Assembly (NCBI GenBank): GCA_021323735.1
Contig: JAJPKM010000045.1
Coordinates: forward strand, 1-64,000
DNA length: 64,000 bases
Source of the DNA: Gammaproteobacteria bacterium
GTDB lineage: Bacteria; Pseudomonadota; Gammaproteobacteria; Steroidobacterales; Steroidobacteraceae
Direction of reading: 5' to 3'
Part shown: positions 45,215 to 54,493 of the stretch, one piece after another
Position numbering within the stretch: the stretch's first letter is position 1
How the letters are laid out: each line of letters opens with the position of its first letter
Notes under the pieces: generated by a model
Database searches by the model: none
The model's input: the letters and a program-made list of their open reading frames with translations, nothing else
Told to the model about the DNA's origin: nothing
Made by a program: the position numbers and the translations under genes

Positions 45215-47620
45215 CTAGTGGATGCTCGGGTCGCGGGTCGAATACCCGCGGATCGACTGTTCCAGGAAGGAATCCTCACGTTTTCCGACCGAACTTAACC
45301 CCGTCAGTTCCAATTGTAATGCAATCGAGGTGTCCAGGGTGCCCCCCACGGTGGTGGTGCCCGGACGGATACTGAGGTAGCGGCGCTGCACCAGCTGAAC
45401 CTTGTAGCAGCAGCTCTTATATTCAACGCCGGCCACTTGCTCGATGGTTTCCCGGTCCTGGAGCGAGTACACCCAGCGTCCCACGGCATTCCAATGCCCG
45501 GCGATGGGCCATGCGAAGGAGCCGTCCCACTGCTTGAGAATGCCCTCCTGAAAGCGGTAGCCGAGGTTGACCACGCGGTTCGGATCGGGCCGGTACTGGA
45601 CTGCAATCTCCGATTTCTCGGTTTGCGAGGTGTAAGGATTCCACTGGTAGTCGAGGTTGACCCCCAAATGCTTGTAGCCCGTCAGGGCCACTTCCGCGAC
45701 GATGTCCGAGGCGGGGAATGCGGGGTTCTGCCCCAGCGCAAGCGCCTGCGCCGCCTTTCCCAAGCCATACGGGTACTGGCCGAAGAAGTATTGGCCGGGG
45801 AAGGCGACGTAAGACTGTCCGCCGGGGGCTATCAGGGCGCCGGGCAAGGCCAAGGGATTCACGACGGGTATCACGCCCGGCAGCGGCGCATTCTGGCCGC
45901 GGATCTCCTGGGCCAGCGCCAGCGCGTCCTGCGGGAAATCGACCCGCGGGGTTGCGAAATAACGAATCTGGCCGACGGTCGCCGACAGATACTGTGTTCC
46001 GGATACGGTATCGAACAGCCGCGTGGTCACCGCCAGTGCCACCTGGTTGGCATCGCCGATGCGATCGGCGCCGACGTAGCGGTTGGTGCGGAACAGTTCG
46101 GTCAAGTTAAGATCGGGGAGGCTGCTGTCGAATACCGGCAATTCGTCCTGATTGCGGAAGGGAACGTAGCTGTAGACCAGCCGCGGCTCGAGCGTTTGGG
46201 TGCGCTGGCCCTGTGCGCCCGCTTCACGTTCGAACACCAAGCCGGTGTCCACCCGTGCATAGGGCAGCGCCCGCGACGGGGTGCTGGGTTTACCCGCGCC
46301 CGCATCCTTCAAGTCATACTGCGTGAAGTCGTAGCCCAAGGCCGGCTCGAAGAAGTAGCCCCTGCCGCGGCTCGACCACCGTATCTCGGGCGACAGATTC
46401 AGCCGCACACCCGTCGGGCCCACCCCGCGCAGAAAATTGACGGCTTCGCTGTCGAAGGCGAATTCGAATTTGCTGTTTTCGATCGGATACAGCGCGCTCG
46501 CCTGCACCCTCGGTACCTGCGAGTAGGGGCGTTCGGCGGCAACCACCGTCGTGTCGATGGTTTGATAATTTTGCAGCTGACCGCGGATGCGCCAGGCATC
46601 ATCGTAGTAGAGAACATCCATCCGGCGCTCGAGGAAGGTTACGCTGGTCTGCTCGGTGCCCACGGCAAAGCTCTGAAAGTAATCCACGTCGCTGACGTTG
46701 GCGATGTCGGCGTCGAAGCGCAGTCCGTGCATGATGTCCGTCACGTCCGTATAGCGCACGTAGCTGCGGTCGTTATGCTGCTGCTTGTCGTTGGGCAAGA
46801 AGTTGGCGTCCAGCAGGCCGTGCGAGCCGGCGGTCAAATAGCGGAAATCCTCGGCGAGCTCCACGCCGCGCGCGGTCAGCACGCCCGGTGTCAGGGTCAA
46901 GTCGTAGTTCGGCGCCAGGTTGAAGTAGTACGGCACCTCTGCATCGAAGCCATTGCTGCCGGAGTGACCGAGGCTTGGGAACAGCACGCCGCTCTTGCGC
47001 TCATCGCCCAGCGGAAACGAGAGGTAGGGCGTGTAGAAAATCGGTACATCCTTGAAGCGCATGGTCACATGATGTGCCACGCCGGTCTGCAGCTGGGTAT
47101 CGAGGTTGATGTCCGACGCGCTCAGACTCCAGTCTTCGTGACCGGCCGGACAGCTGGTGTAGCGGACGCTGTCCAGTTCCACCTTGCCCTCCGGAGTCAG
47201 ATTGACGTTCTTGGCGAAGCCGCGGCCGTTGCGGTTCATCAGCTGGAAGAAGGCCTCGTTGAAATTGGCGTCGCCGTCCTGCACGTAGCTGCCCTTGTCG
47301 CTGTTCACCCGCAGTTGTGGATCGAGGAAATCCACCTTGCCGGTGACGGTGACTTTCTCGCGGTCGGCGTCGTACGTGACCGAATCGGCGCCGATGCTGC
47401 GCTGATCCTGGCGAACGACCACCCGGCCGTTCAGCACCGCGCTGCCGTCGGCGGAAATCTGGCCCTCGTCGGTGTCGATGAAGATGCGATGATCGTCAAT
47501 CGGGATATCGGCGGGACGAACGAAAGTGAATTTGGGCGGCGCGGGGCAAACGTCCGCGGCGCGCGCCGGGGAGCATGCGAGACAGAGGAAGATCAATGCG
47601 GCCCGAACCTGAGAAGCCAT
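45215..47620 (-). CDS. lptD: LPS-assembly outer-membrane protein LptD
   Basis: The 801-residue protein has a signal peptide, an OstA/LptA-like beta-jellyroll (about 45-165) and a 26-strand LptD barrel that inserts lipopolysaccharide into the outer leaflet. The four structural cysteines are present: one near the mature N-terminus (DVCPAPP), one in TSCPAG and the adjacent pair KSCCYK, which form the interdomain disulfides. Length is close to the E. coli protein (784). The ATG is used; a TTG two codons earlier is possible. Confidence 0.95.
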   Translation of the reverse strand: MASQVRAALIFLCLACSPARAADVCPAPPKFTFVRPADIPIDDHRIFIDTDEGQISADGSAVLNGRVVVRQDQRSIGADSVTYDADREKVTVTGKVDFLDPQLRVNSDKGSYVQDGDANFNEAFFQLMNRNGRGFAKNVNLTPEGKVELDSVRYTSCPAGHEDWSLSASDINLDTQLQTGVAHHVTMRFKDVPIFYTPYLSFPLGDERKSGVLFPSLGHSGSNGFDAEVPYYFNLAPNYDLTLTPGVLTARGVELAEDFRYLTAGSHGLLDANFLPNDKQQHNDRSYVRYTDVTDIMHGLRFDADIANVSDVDYFQSFAVGTEQTSVTFLERRMDVLYYDDAWRIRGQLQNYQTIDTTVVAAERPYSQVPRVQASALYPIENSKFEFAFDSEAVNFLRGVGPTGVRLNLSPEIRWSSRGRGYFFEPALGYDFTQYDLKDAGAGKPSTPSRALPYARVDTGLVFEREAGAQGQRTQTLEPRLVYSYVPFRNQDELPVFDSSLPDLNLTELFRTNRYVGADRIGDANQVALAVTTRLFDTVSGTQYLSATVGQIRYFATPRVDFPQDALALAQEIRGQNAPLPGVIPVVNPLALPGALIAPGGQSYVAFPGQYFFGQYPYGLGKAAQALALGQNPAFPASDIVAEVALTGYKHLGVNLDYQWNPYTSQTEKSEIAVQYRPDPNRVVNLGYRFQEGILKQWDGSFAWPIAGHWNAVGRWVYSLQDRETIEQVAGVEYKSCCYKVQLVQRRYLSIRPGTTTVGGTLDTSIALQLELTGLSSVGKREDSFLEQSIRGYSTRDPSIH

Positions 47621-47687
47621 GGGCAAAATGCGTCGCCTTAGTCGGTATACTTGAATCGCCGCATTTGCGGTCTACGAATGGTCAAGC

Positions 47688-48722
47688 ATGGAAGTATCGG
47701 ATGCAAGTGATTCCCGCCTCGCGCGCCTCACGCAGTGGGTGACGGAGGATTTGGGATTCGGCGGCTGCTCGATAGTTCCCGCCTCGGTCGATGCGAGCTT
47801 TCGGCGATATTTTCGCGTGACGCGGGGCGGCGATTCCTACATCGTCATGGATGCACCGCCCGACAAGGAAGACTCGGCTCCCTTCCTCCGGGTGGCCAGG
47901 CTGTTGGCCAACATGGATCTCAACGTGCCCATCGTCCTGGCGCGGGACATGGACCGCGGTTTTCTGCTGCTGTCGGACTTAGGCACACGCCAATATTTGG
48001 ATGAACTGCCCAAGCCGGGCGCGGCGCAACGGCTGTACGCCGATGCGCTGAAGGCGCTGAGAGTCATGCAGATGGCCGACCCGGCCGTTGCGCGCGAATT
48101 GCCCCGCTATGACCGAGCCTTGCTGCTGCGGGAGATGGAACTCATGCCGGAATGGTTTCTGCAGCGTCATCTGGGACTGATCGTGGGCGGCGAAGAGCGC
48201 TCCATGCTGAGTGCATTGTTCGAGTGCCTGGTCCAAGTTGCAAGCGCGCAACCCGCCGTGTTCGTGCATCGCGACTACCATTCGCGCAATCTCTTGGTGA
48301 CCCCGCAGGACAATCCCGGCATCCTGGATTTCCAAGACGCCGTATTGGGTCCGGTGACCTACGACTTGGCGTCCCTGCTCAAGGATTGCTACATCGCGTG
48401 GCCCCGCGCGCAGGTGCGCGCATGGGTATTGGAGTACCGCGAGAAATTGCTCGAGAGCGGATTTTCGATGACGGCGGATTCCCGCGAATTCCTCCGCTGG
48501 TTCGATCTTGTCGGTCTGCAGCGCCATATCAAGGTGCTGGGCATCTTCGCGCGCCTGTTCTACCGGGATGGCAAGCCGCAGTACCTGAATGATTTGCCGC
48601 GCGTGCTCGACTATGTGCGGGACACCGCCGCAAGCTATGCCGAAGCGGCGCCATTCGCCGAATTTCTCGCCAAGCACATCGATCCTAAGTTCGACGGCGC
48701 GCAGCGGCGCGTGCTCACGTGA
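47688..48722 (+). CDS. amgK: N-acetylmuramate/N-acetylglucosamine anomeric kinase
   Basis: The 344-residue aminoglycoside-phosphotransferase-like kinase has the catalytic HRDYHSRNLLV and the metal-binding ILDFQD. AmgK phosphorylates MurNAc at the anomeric carbon during cell-wall recycling in organisms lacking the E. coli MurQ route. It is divergent from lptD, as in Pseudomonas, and coupled to murU. Confidence 0.93.
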   Translation: MEVSDASDSRLARLTQWVTEDLGFGGCSIVPASVDASFRRYFRVTRGGDSYIVMDAPPDKEDSAPFLRVARLLANMDLNVPIVLARDMDRGFLLLSDLGTRQYLDELPKPGAAQRLYADALKALRVMQMADPAVARELPRYDRALLLREMELMPEWFLQRHLGLIVGGEERSMLSALFECLVQVASAQPAVFVHRDYHSRNLLVTPQDNPGILDFQDAVLGPVTYDLASLLKDCYIAWPRAQVRAWVLEYREKLLESGFSMTADSREFLRWFDLVGLQRHIKVLGIFARLFYRDGKPQYLNDLPRVLDYVRDTAASYAEAAPFAEFLAKHIDPKFDGAQRRVLT

Positions 48723-49399
48723 GCTCGCCCGAGCGTCCGACGGCGGGGATGATACTGGCCGCGGGTCGAGGCGAGCGCATGCGGCCCTTGACGGACGTTA
48801 CGCCCAAGCCCTTGCTGCGCGTCCACGGTCAATCCCTGATCGAGCGCCACGTGGTGCGCTTGGTGGGCGCCGGCATCGATCGCATCGTGATCAATCTTGC
48901 CTGGCTGGGTTCGCAGATCCGCGAGCACCTGGGCGACGGGGCGCGTTATGGCGCGAGCATCTCCTACAGCGACGAGGCGCCCCGCGCGCTCGAAACCGCC
49001 GGCGGCATTTTTCGGGTGCTGCCCCATCTCGCTCCCGGCCCCTTCGCCGTGGTCGCAGGCGATATCTATACGGATTTTCCGCTCGAGACGCTGCGACTGG
49101 ATGCCGCTCGCGATGCGCACCTGGTGTTGGTCCCCACTCCCGGTTACCTGAAGGGCGATTTCGGCATCGAGGCCGGCGAGGCCAAGGCGGCGGCTGCCGA
49201 GCTCCATACATTTTCCGGCATCGCGGTTTATCGCGCCGCGTTCTTCGCCGACTGCGTCGACGGCGTATTTCCTCTCAAGCCGCTGATGCTGCGTTCCATG
49301 GCGGCCGGACGCTGTTCCGCGCAGCTCTATACCGGGTTTTGGGAGGACGTGGGAACGCCTGAACGGCTGGCCGCGATCAATGGCCGGCGGGTACCCTAG
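48719..49399 (+). CDS. murU: MurNAc-1-phosphate uridylyltransferase
   Basis: The 226-residue nucleotidyltransferase opens [24 protein letters not shown] and has the metal Asp in [11 protein letters not shown]. With AmgK it converts MurNAc to UDP-MurNAc and bypasses de novo synthesis, the pathway linked to fosfomycin tolerance in Pseudomonas. GTG start overlapping the amgK stop (GTGA). Confidence 0.93.
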   Translation: MSSPERPTAGMILAAGRGERMRPLTDVTPKPLLRVHGQSLIERHVVRLVGAGIDRIVINLAWLGSQIREHLGDGARYGASISYSDEAPRALETAGGIFRVLPHLAPGPFAVVAGDIYTDFPLETLRLDAARDAHLVLVPTPGYLKGDFGIEAGEAKAAAAELHTFSGIAVYRAAFFADCVDGVFPLKPLMLRSMAAGRCSAQLYTGFWEDVGTPERLAAINGRRVP

Positions 49400-49494
49400 C
49401 GGCGCCGGAGCGCGAGCTCGGCCGTCCGCGTGCGCCGAAAATCGATGCAAAAGTCCGTTCCTCGTGGATTTTTTCGATGCAAGACCCGCTGGAG

Positions 49495-49500
49495 TACAAT
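49495..49500 (+). promoter_or_regulatory. -10 hexamer 6 bp before lipA
   Basis: TACAAT (5 of 6) is followed by TGCCGC and ATG. TTTCGA with a 17-bp spacer is a weak -35. This supports the ATG at 49507 over the in-frame ATG at 49477, which lies upstream of the hexamer. Confidence 0.5.
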
Positions 49501-49506
49501 TGCCGC

Positions 49507-50541
49507 ATGTCCGAGTTCAAAGGCATCCCCATCCGCCCGGCGCGCAGCGGCGAGAAGTACACCACCTCGCAGGGCTTCACGGCCATCAAGGACGGCGTCA
49601 AGCAGTCGCAACTTCCCGCGCAAGGTGCCGGCGCGGCCCCACGCAAGCCTGCATGGCTGCGCGCGCCCTTAGGGACCGGCGCTGCCTTCGGCGCGGTGAA
49701 GCAAATCGTGCGCGAGCATCGCCTGAGCACGGTGTGCGAGGAGGCGAAGTGTCCCAACATCGGTGAATGCTGGAACGCGGGAACCGCCACCATCATGCTG
49801 ATGGGATCGGTGTGTACGCGCGCGTGCCGCTTCTGCGCGGTGGATACCGGCAACCCGCGCGGCTGGCTGGACGCGGAGGAACCCGAGAACGTCGCCAAGT
49901 CGGTCGAACTGATGCGGCTCAAGTACGTGGTGCTGACCTCCGTGAACCGCGACGATCTGAGCGATGGCGGCGCCGCGCACTATGCCGCTGCCGTGCGCGC
50001 CATCAAGCGCGTGAACCCCGGCACCGCGGTGGAAGCGCTGACACCGGATTTTCAGGGCGTCATGGCGGACGTACGGACCGTGCTTGATTCCGGCGTTGAC
50101 GTGTTCGCGCAGAACGTCGAGACCGTGAGGCGCCTGACGCATCCGGTCCGCGATCCGCGGGCCGGGTACGAGCAGACCATCGGCGTGCTCGCGGCGGCCA
50201 AGATCTACAAACCCGCCGTCCTCACCAAGACTAGTTTGATGCTCGGATTGGGTGAGACCGAAGCGGAAATTCGCGACACCTTGACGGATTTGCGCGCAGC
50301 GCAGGTCGACGTGGTGACCCTGGGGCAGTATCTGCGCCCCACGGCAAATCACTTGAATGTGGAGAGATTCGTCACCCCGCAGGAATTCGACCGCTATCGG
50401 GAATGGGCGCTGGAACTTGGGTTTCTGGAATGCGTGTCCGGACCGCTGGTGAGATCCAGCTATCGCGCCGAACAGGCGTTGGCGCGCAACAATGCGGGGC
50501 TGGACAACGCAACGCTTGCCGCCAAGGCGCTGGCGCGCTGA
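49507..50541 (+). CDS. lipA: lipoyl synthase
   Basis: LipA inserts two sulfurs into protein-bound octanoyl groups. The 344-residue radical-SAM enzyme has the auxiliary cluster motif [12 protein letters not shown] and the SAM cluster CTRACRFC, with the C-terminal VRSSYRAEQ that ends the auxiliary site. Its product is needed by GcvH here and by 2-oxoacid dehydrogenases. lipB follows 5 bases downstream. Confidence 0.96.
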   Translation: MSEFKGIPIRPARSGEKYTTSQGFTAIKDGVKQSQLPAQGAGAAPRKPAWLRAPLGTGAAFGAVKQIVREHRLSTVCEEAKCPNIGECWNAGTATIMLMGSVCTRACRFCAVDTGNPRGWLDAEEPENVAKSVELMRLKYVVLTSVNRDDLSDGGAAHYAAAVRAIKRVNPGTAVEALTPDFQGVMADVRTVLDSGVDVFAQNVETVRRLTHPVRDPRAGYEQTIGVLAAAKIYKPAVLTKTSLMLGLGETEAEIRDTLTDLRAAQVDVVTLGQYLRPTANHLNVERFVTPQEFDRYREWALELGFLECVSGPLVRSSYRAEQALARNNAGLDNATLAAKALAR

Positions 50542-50546
50542 GTGCG

Positions 50547-51242
50547 ATGAACGGTCTGCCTGTGATTCGTTACCTCGGGACGGCGCCGTACGAACCGACA
50601 TGGCACGCCATGCAGCGCTTCACCGACGAGCGGCAAGACTTCACGCCCGATGAGATCTGGTTCGCGGAGCATCCGCCCGTATTCACCCTCGGGCTGAATG
50701 CCAGCCGCGAGCACTTGCTGGCGCCCGGCGACATCCCGGTGGTGCAAATCGACCGGGGCGGCCAGGTGACCTATCACGGTCCCGGGCAATTGATGATTTA
50801 TCCCTTGCTGAACTTGCGCCGGCTGAAGTTGGGTCCGCGCGACTTGGTGGTGGCGCTCGAAAATGCCGTGATCGCCTATGCGGCGACGCGCGGATTGACC
50901 GCCGCCGGATCTCGGCAGGCGCCGGGGGTATACATCGACGGCGCGAAACTCGCCAGCATTGGCCTGCGCATCCGGCGCGGCGCGTGCTATCACGGCATGG
51001 CGCTCAATGTGTCCTTGGATCCGCAGCCGTTCGAACGCATCAATGTGTGCGGATATCGCGATTTACGCGTGACGCGACTCGCCGACCATGGAGTGCGCGG
51101 CGGCCTCGAAACGGTGGCGCGGGATTTGACGCCGCACTTGCTGCGTAATCTGGGGTACGAGCCGGATGCCATGCATCCCGGCGACAGTGCCCCTCGTTAC
51201 AGCGCCATCAAGACCGATTTGCAGGCCGTCAACTCGCGGTAA
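50547..51242 (+). CDS. lipB: octanoyl-ACP:protein octanoyltransferase
   Basis: LipB loads octanoate from ACP onto lipoyl domains. The 231-residue product has RGGQVTYHGPGQLMIYPLLNL (with the conserved Lys/His region), GVYIDGAKLASIGLRIRRGACYHGMALN and the catalytic Cys in INVCGYRD. The gene order lipA-lipB is reversed compared with E. coli. Its 3' end overlaps the convergent ybeD gene by 46 bp. Confidence 0.94.
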   Translation: MNGLPVIRYLGTAPYEPTWHAMQRFTDERQDFTPDEIWFAEHPPVFTLGLNASREHLLAPGDIPVVQIDRGGQVTYHGPGQLMIYPLLNLRRLKLGPRDLVVALENAVIAYAATRGLTAAGSRQAPGVYIDGAKLASIGLRIRRGACYHGMALNVSLDPQPFERINVCGYRDLRVTRLADHGVRGGLETVARDLTPHLLRNLGYEPDAMHPGDSAPRYSAIKTDLQAVNSR

Positions 51243-51460
51243 ATCGTGTCCAGCTGTTCGCGGCTGGTCGCGAGCACCATGTAGGTGAGCGCCAGAAAGT
51301 TACCGTCCGCGCTGGTGCGGGTTTTCACCCGGGATTCCGCGATGGGTCCGGCGTGCCGCTCGATGATGGCCTGGGTAAGAGCACGCAGGTCGCTGCCCTG
51401 ACGGCCCATGACCTTGATGGGGAATTCACTGGGAAACTCCTGTACCGGCGTGCCGCTCAT
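51197..51460 (-). CDS. ybeD: DUF493 family protein YbeD
   Basis: The 87-residue ACT-like domain protein begins EFPSEFPIKVMGRQGSDLRALTQAIIERHAG and ends YRELTACKSVLMAL, the DUF493 pattern. Function is unknown; in many gammaproteobacteria it lies between dacA and lipB, as here. ATGA overlap with the upstream aminotransferase. Confidence 0.92.
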   Translation of the reverse strand: MSGTPVQEFPSEFPIKVMGRQGSDLRALTQAIIERHAGPIAESRVKTRTSADGNFLALTYMVLATSREQLDTIYRELTACKSVLMAL

Positions 51461-52332
51461 AGCGCCGGTGTCCTGCCCAGTTCGCGGACATAGTTGGTGA
51501 ATGCAATGCTCATCCGCTTGAAAAGCGGCCCCGGCTTACCCGCGCCCACCGGCACGCCGTCGAGTTTCGTCACCGGCAACACGCCGCGGGTCGAGAACGC
51601 CAGCCAGATTTCGTCCGCGGCGCGCAGCGCCGATTCCGGAATCGGCGCGCTCACGTTGCGTATCGACAGAAGATCGGCGAGTTCCGTCACCACATCGCGG
51701 GTGGTGCCCGGCAGGATGTGATGGCTGTTCGGCGGGGTATGGATGACGGAGTTCTTCACGACGTGAACCGTGGTGGAAGAGCCTTCGGTCAATTCGCCGT
51801 TCTCCAGCATGATGGTTTCGAACGCACCGGCGTCCGCGGCCAACTTCTTCAACAAGAGATTTCCTAGCAGGGACGTGGACTTGATGTCGCGCCGCGCCCA
51901 GCGGATTTCCGGTGCGGTCACGGCGGCCACGCCGTTGTCCGCAAGGGCGGACGGCAGCGGCTCGAGCTCCGTGAGGTACGCGAACAAGGTCGGCTTCAGC
52001 CCTTCGGGCCACAGATGATTGCGGCCGAACTCGGCGCCGCGGCTCACCTGCATGTAAAGATAGGCCTCGTCGGCATGATTACGAGAGATCAATTCCTGGC
52101 AGACATGGGCCCAATCTCCATGCGCCAACGGCGGCGTCATGCGGATCCCGCCAAGGCTGCGGTTGAGGCGGTCCAAATGCTGGCGCAGCCGAAAGGGCCG
52201 CGATCCGTAGACGGGGATGACTTCGTAAACTCCATCGCCAAACAGAAAGGCGCGATCGAACGGCGAAATCCGCGCTTCGGTGAGCGGCAAAAAGTTGCCG
52301 TTCAAGTAGCAAACCGGCAGCGGTCCGCTCAT
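51457..52332 (-). CDS. dat: D-amino acid aminotransferase (fold type IV)
   Basis: The 291-residue PLP enzyme begins VCYLNGNFLPLTEARISPFDRAFLFGDGVYEVIPVYG. The PLP lysine is in RRDIKSTSLLGNLLLKK and the cofactor loop is ENGELTEGSSTTVHVV. These match D-alanine transaminases more than branched-chain ones. It is coupled between dacA and ybeD; a role in handling D-Ala released by DacA is a reasonable inference. Confidence 0.88.
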   Translation of the reverse strand: MSGPLPVCYLNGNFLPLTEARISPFDRAFLFGDGVYEVIPVYGSRPFRLRQHLDRLNRSLGGIRMTPPLAHGDWAHVCQELISRNHADEAYLYMQVSRGAEFGRNHLWPEGLKPTLFAYLTELEPLPSALADNGVAAVTAPEIRWARRDIKSTSLLGNLLLKKLAADAGAFETIMLENGELTEGSSTTVHVVKNSVIHTPPNSHHILPGTTRDVVTELADLLSIRNVSAPIPESALRAADEIWLAFSTRGVLPVTKLDGVPVGAGKPGPLFKRMSIAFTNYVRELGRTPAL

Positions 52333-53552
52333 GCGAACCATAGACGAATGGTATCGATGAGCCGCCGCCACCAGCCGCCGGCGGGAACCGGTTTGAGCGG
52401 TTGCAACGGCACCGTGGCCAGGCTCTTGCCGCCGCTGAACACGCGCAGCGTGCCGACATTGGCATCCGCGGCCAGCGGCGCGATGAGCTTCGGCATGACA
52501 TCCACCACCGTATTGACGGCGCTCTGGCCGCGCGCCAGCGTCATGTATAGATCCTCCTTGATGCCCACTTCCACGGGCGACTGCGCCGCCTTCCAAACGC
52601 GCGTGCTGGCCAACACGGCGCCGCCTTTCACCACGAGTTTGGTGTCATAGAACGTGAAGCCGTAGCTCAACAACGCGGCGCTGGCATTCTCCCGGCCTTT
52701 CATGCTGGTCGATCCGAGGACCACCGAGACCAGGCGCATGCCGTCCCGATGCGACGAGGTCACGAGACAGAAACCGGCGGAATCGGTGTGGCCGGTTTTC
52801 AATCCGTCGACGCTGGGATCTTTCTCGAGCAGGCCATTGCGATTTTGCTGCTTGATGCCGTTGTGCTCGAACTCGCGTATCGAGTAGTACTTATAGAACT
52901 GCGGGAAATCGCGGATCATGGCATTGGCCAGCTGCGACATGTCGCGCGCGGTGGTGTAGTGCTGCGGCGAGGGGAGTCCCGTACTGTTCTCGAAATGCGT
53001 CCCGACCATGTTCAATTGCTTGGCGGTGGAATTCATCAGTTGCACGAAGGTGTCTTCGGTCCCGGCGATGCGCTCCGCCAGAGCGATGGTGGCATCGTTG
53101 CCGGACTGCACGATCATGCCGAGGATGAGATCCTGAACCGTCACCGGCTTGCCGAGCTCGATGAACGTGCGCGATCCCTCGGAACGCCAAGCATGCTCGC
53201 TCACGTTGACCATGTCCTCCAGCTTGAGTTTGCCGGCGGCCAATTCGCGGAAAACGATGTAGGCGGTCATCAGTTTCGTAAGGCTGGCCGGCTCCATCCG
53301 CGCCGCCGGTTCCTTCTCGGCGAGCACCTGGTTGGTTTGGTAGTCGACCAAAATATAAGCGCGGGCGTCGACTTGAGGCGCAGTGGGGATTGCGATGGCG
53401 GGCGGTGCTGCCGGCGTCGATGTCGCAGTTGCCTTCGCGGCAGTGGTTGGAGCTGCCGCGGTTGGAGCTGCGGCCGTGGCGGGTACGGCGGCCCAACAGG
53501 CCGCCCCCATGATGCTCGCGATGGAGAGACTCGCAATCAGATGACGATACAT
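52329..53552 (-). CDS. dacA: D-alanyl-D-alanine carboxypeptidase (PBP5/6)
   Basis: The 407-residue enzyme removes the terminal D-Ala of peptidoglycan pentapeptides. Catalytic motifs are Ser90-Leu-Thr-Lys93, Ser150-Gly-Asn152 and Lys252-Thr-Gly254. A signal peptide is followed by an Ala/Pro/Thr-rich linker (about 25-60), and the protein ends in a PBP5 C-terminal domain with an amphipathic anchor (WWRRLIDTIRLWFA). The leader contains a strong inverted repeat. Confidence 0.95.
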   Translation of the reverse strand: MYRHLIASLSIASIMGAACWAAVPATAAAPTAAAPTTAAKATATSTPAAPPAIAIPTAPQVDARAYILVDYQTNQVLAEKEPAARMEPASLTKLMTAYIVFRELAAGKLKLEDMVNVSEHAWRSEGSRTFIELGKPVTVQDLILGMIVQSGNDATIALAERIAGTEDTFVQLMNSTAKQLNMVGTHFENSTGLPSPQHYTTARDMSQLANAMIRDFPQFYKYYSIREFEHNGIKQQNRNGLLEKDPSVDGLKTGHTDSAGFCLVTSSHRDGMRLVSVVLGSTSMKGRENASAALLSYGFTFYDTKLVVKGGAVLASTRVWKAAQSPVEVGIKEDLYMTLARGQSAVNTVVDVMPKLIAPLAADANVGTLRVFSGGKSLATVPLQPLKPVPAGGWWRRLIDTIRLWFA

Positions 53553-53577
53553 GGTCAATGCATACCTTGGGTGAAAG

Positions 53578-53633
53578 CTAGGAGCCTGTCTTAAGTATCG
53601 CGTGTTGCGGGGAACCCTCAGACAGGCTGCTAG
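53578..53633. repeat. 14-bp inverted repeat with CTAG ends in the dacA leader
   Basis: CTAGGAGCCTGTCT and AGACAGGCTGCTAG are inverted with one mismatch and a 28-bp interior. The CTAG at each outer end could be part of the stem or a duplicated target site. In RNA from rlpA into dacA it would form a stable hairpin 26 bases before the dacA ATG. Confidence 0.85.
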
Positions 53634-53665
53634 TGTACTTGGGTTCGCCATAGGGCAATAGACGC

Positions 53666-54493
53666 TCAATCCAGCGCAAGATGGGCATCATGGATGCCGG
53701 CTTGCTCCAGTGCCGCAACGATGCGATCGAATTCGGCGACATCGGGCACCGGACCGATCCTGACGCGATACATCCTGCGGCCGGCGATTTCATTGTCGCG
53801 GACGAATACCTTGCCATACTCGCCCGTGCGCAACTTCTCCGCCAGGCGCTCGGCGTTCTTCGGGTCGCTGAATGCGCCGGCCTGTATGAACAGGCTGCCG
53901 GGGACCGGAACGGCGGCGGGCGATTCGGCCGCAGCCTGCGCATCCGTCTGAGGCGCGGCATCGAGGCTGCGTACCTCCACCATGGCAGTGCCGTTGCGCA
54001 GCATGTCCAGCTTGGACGCGGCGGTATAGGACAGGTCGATGATTCGATTGCCGACGAAGGGTCCGCGATCGTTGATGCGAACCACCACACTGCGCCCATT
54101 CTGCAAGTTGGTGACGCGCGCATAGGCGGGCAAGGGCAGAGTCTTGTGGGCAGCCGTCATGCCGTACATGTCATAGGGCTCGCCGCTGGATGTCTGGGCC
54201 TTGTGGAAGCCGGGCCCGTACCAGGATGCGACACCGCGCTCGACATAGCCGACACTCGAGGACAGCACGAAGTAGCGTTTGCCTAGAACGTCGTAAAACG
54301 GCGGATTGCCGTTGCGAGAGCGCGGCTCGATGCGGGGCACCGCGTCGGGTACCGATGCCGCCGTCGCCGGTGCCGTTTCGAGCGGCGGCTGAGGTTGCGG
54401 GGCGGTTGGGCGTGGCGGTGCGCTGGAGCACGCGGCGACCCCGCACACGACCAGGGCGCAGCACGGCAAGGCCAATGCGCGCGTGAGCTTCAC
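53666..54493 (-). CDS. rlpA: septal ring lytic transglycosylase RlpA (lipoprotein)
   Basis: The 275-residue lipoprotein has a lipobox ending at Cys22 (GVAAC), a Pro-rich linker, the double-psi barrel RlpA domain (GVASWYGPGFHKAQTSSGEPYDMY, VRINDRGPFVGNRIIDLS with catalytic-type Asp) and a C-terminal SPOR domain (about 195-270) that binds denuded septal glycan. It starts at GTG overlapping the mltB stop. Confidence 0.93.
   Translation of the reverse strand: MKLTRALALPCCALVVCGVAACSSAPPRPTAPQPQPPLETAPATAASVPDAVPRIEPRSRNGNPPFYDVLGKRYFVLSSSVGYVERGVASWYGPGFHKAQTSSGEPYDMYGMTAAHKTLPLPAYARVTNLQNGRSVVVRINDRGPFVGNRIIDLSYTAASKLDMLRNGTAMVEVRSLDAAPQTDAQAAAESPAAVPVPGSLFIQAGAFSDPKNAERLAEKLRTGEYGKVFVRDNEIAGRRMYRVRIGPVPDVAEFDRIVAALEQAGIHDAHLALD

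Noticed and set aside
45437-47641. 734-codon open frame opposite lptD
   Set aside because: It is fully antisense to lptD, which is recognisable along its whole length with its four cysteines. Long antisense frames are expected in high-GC DNA with strong third-position bias.
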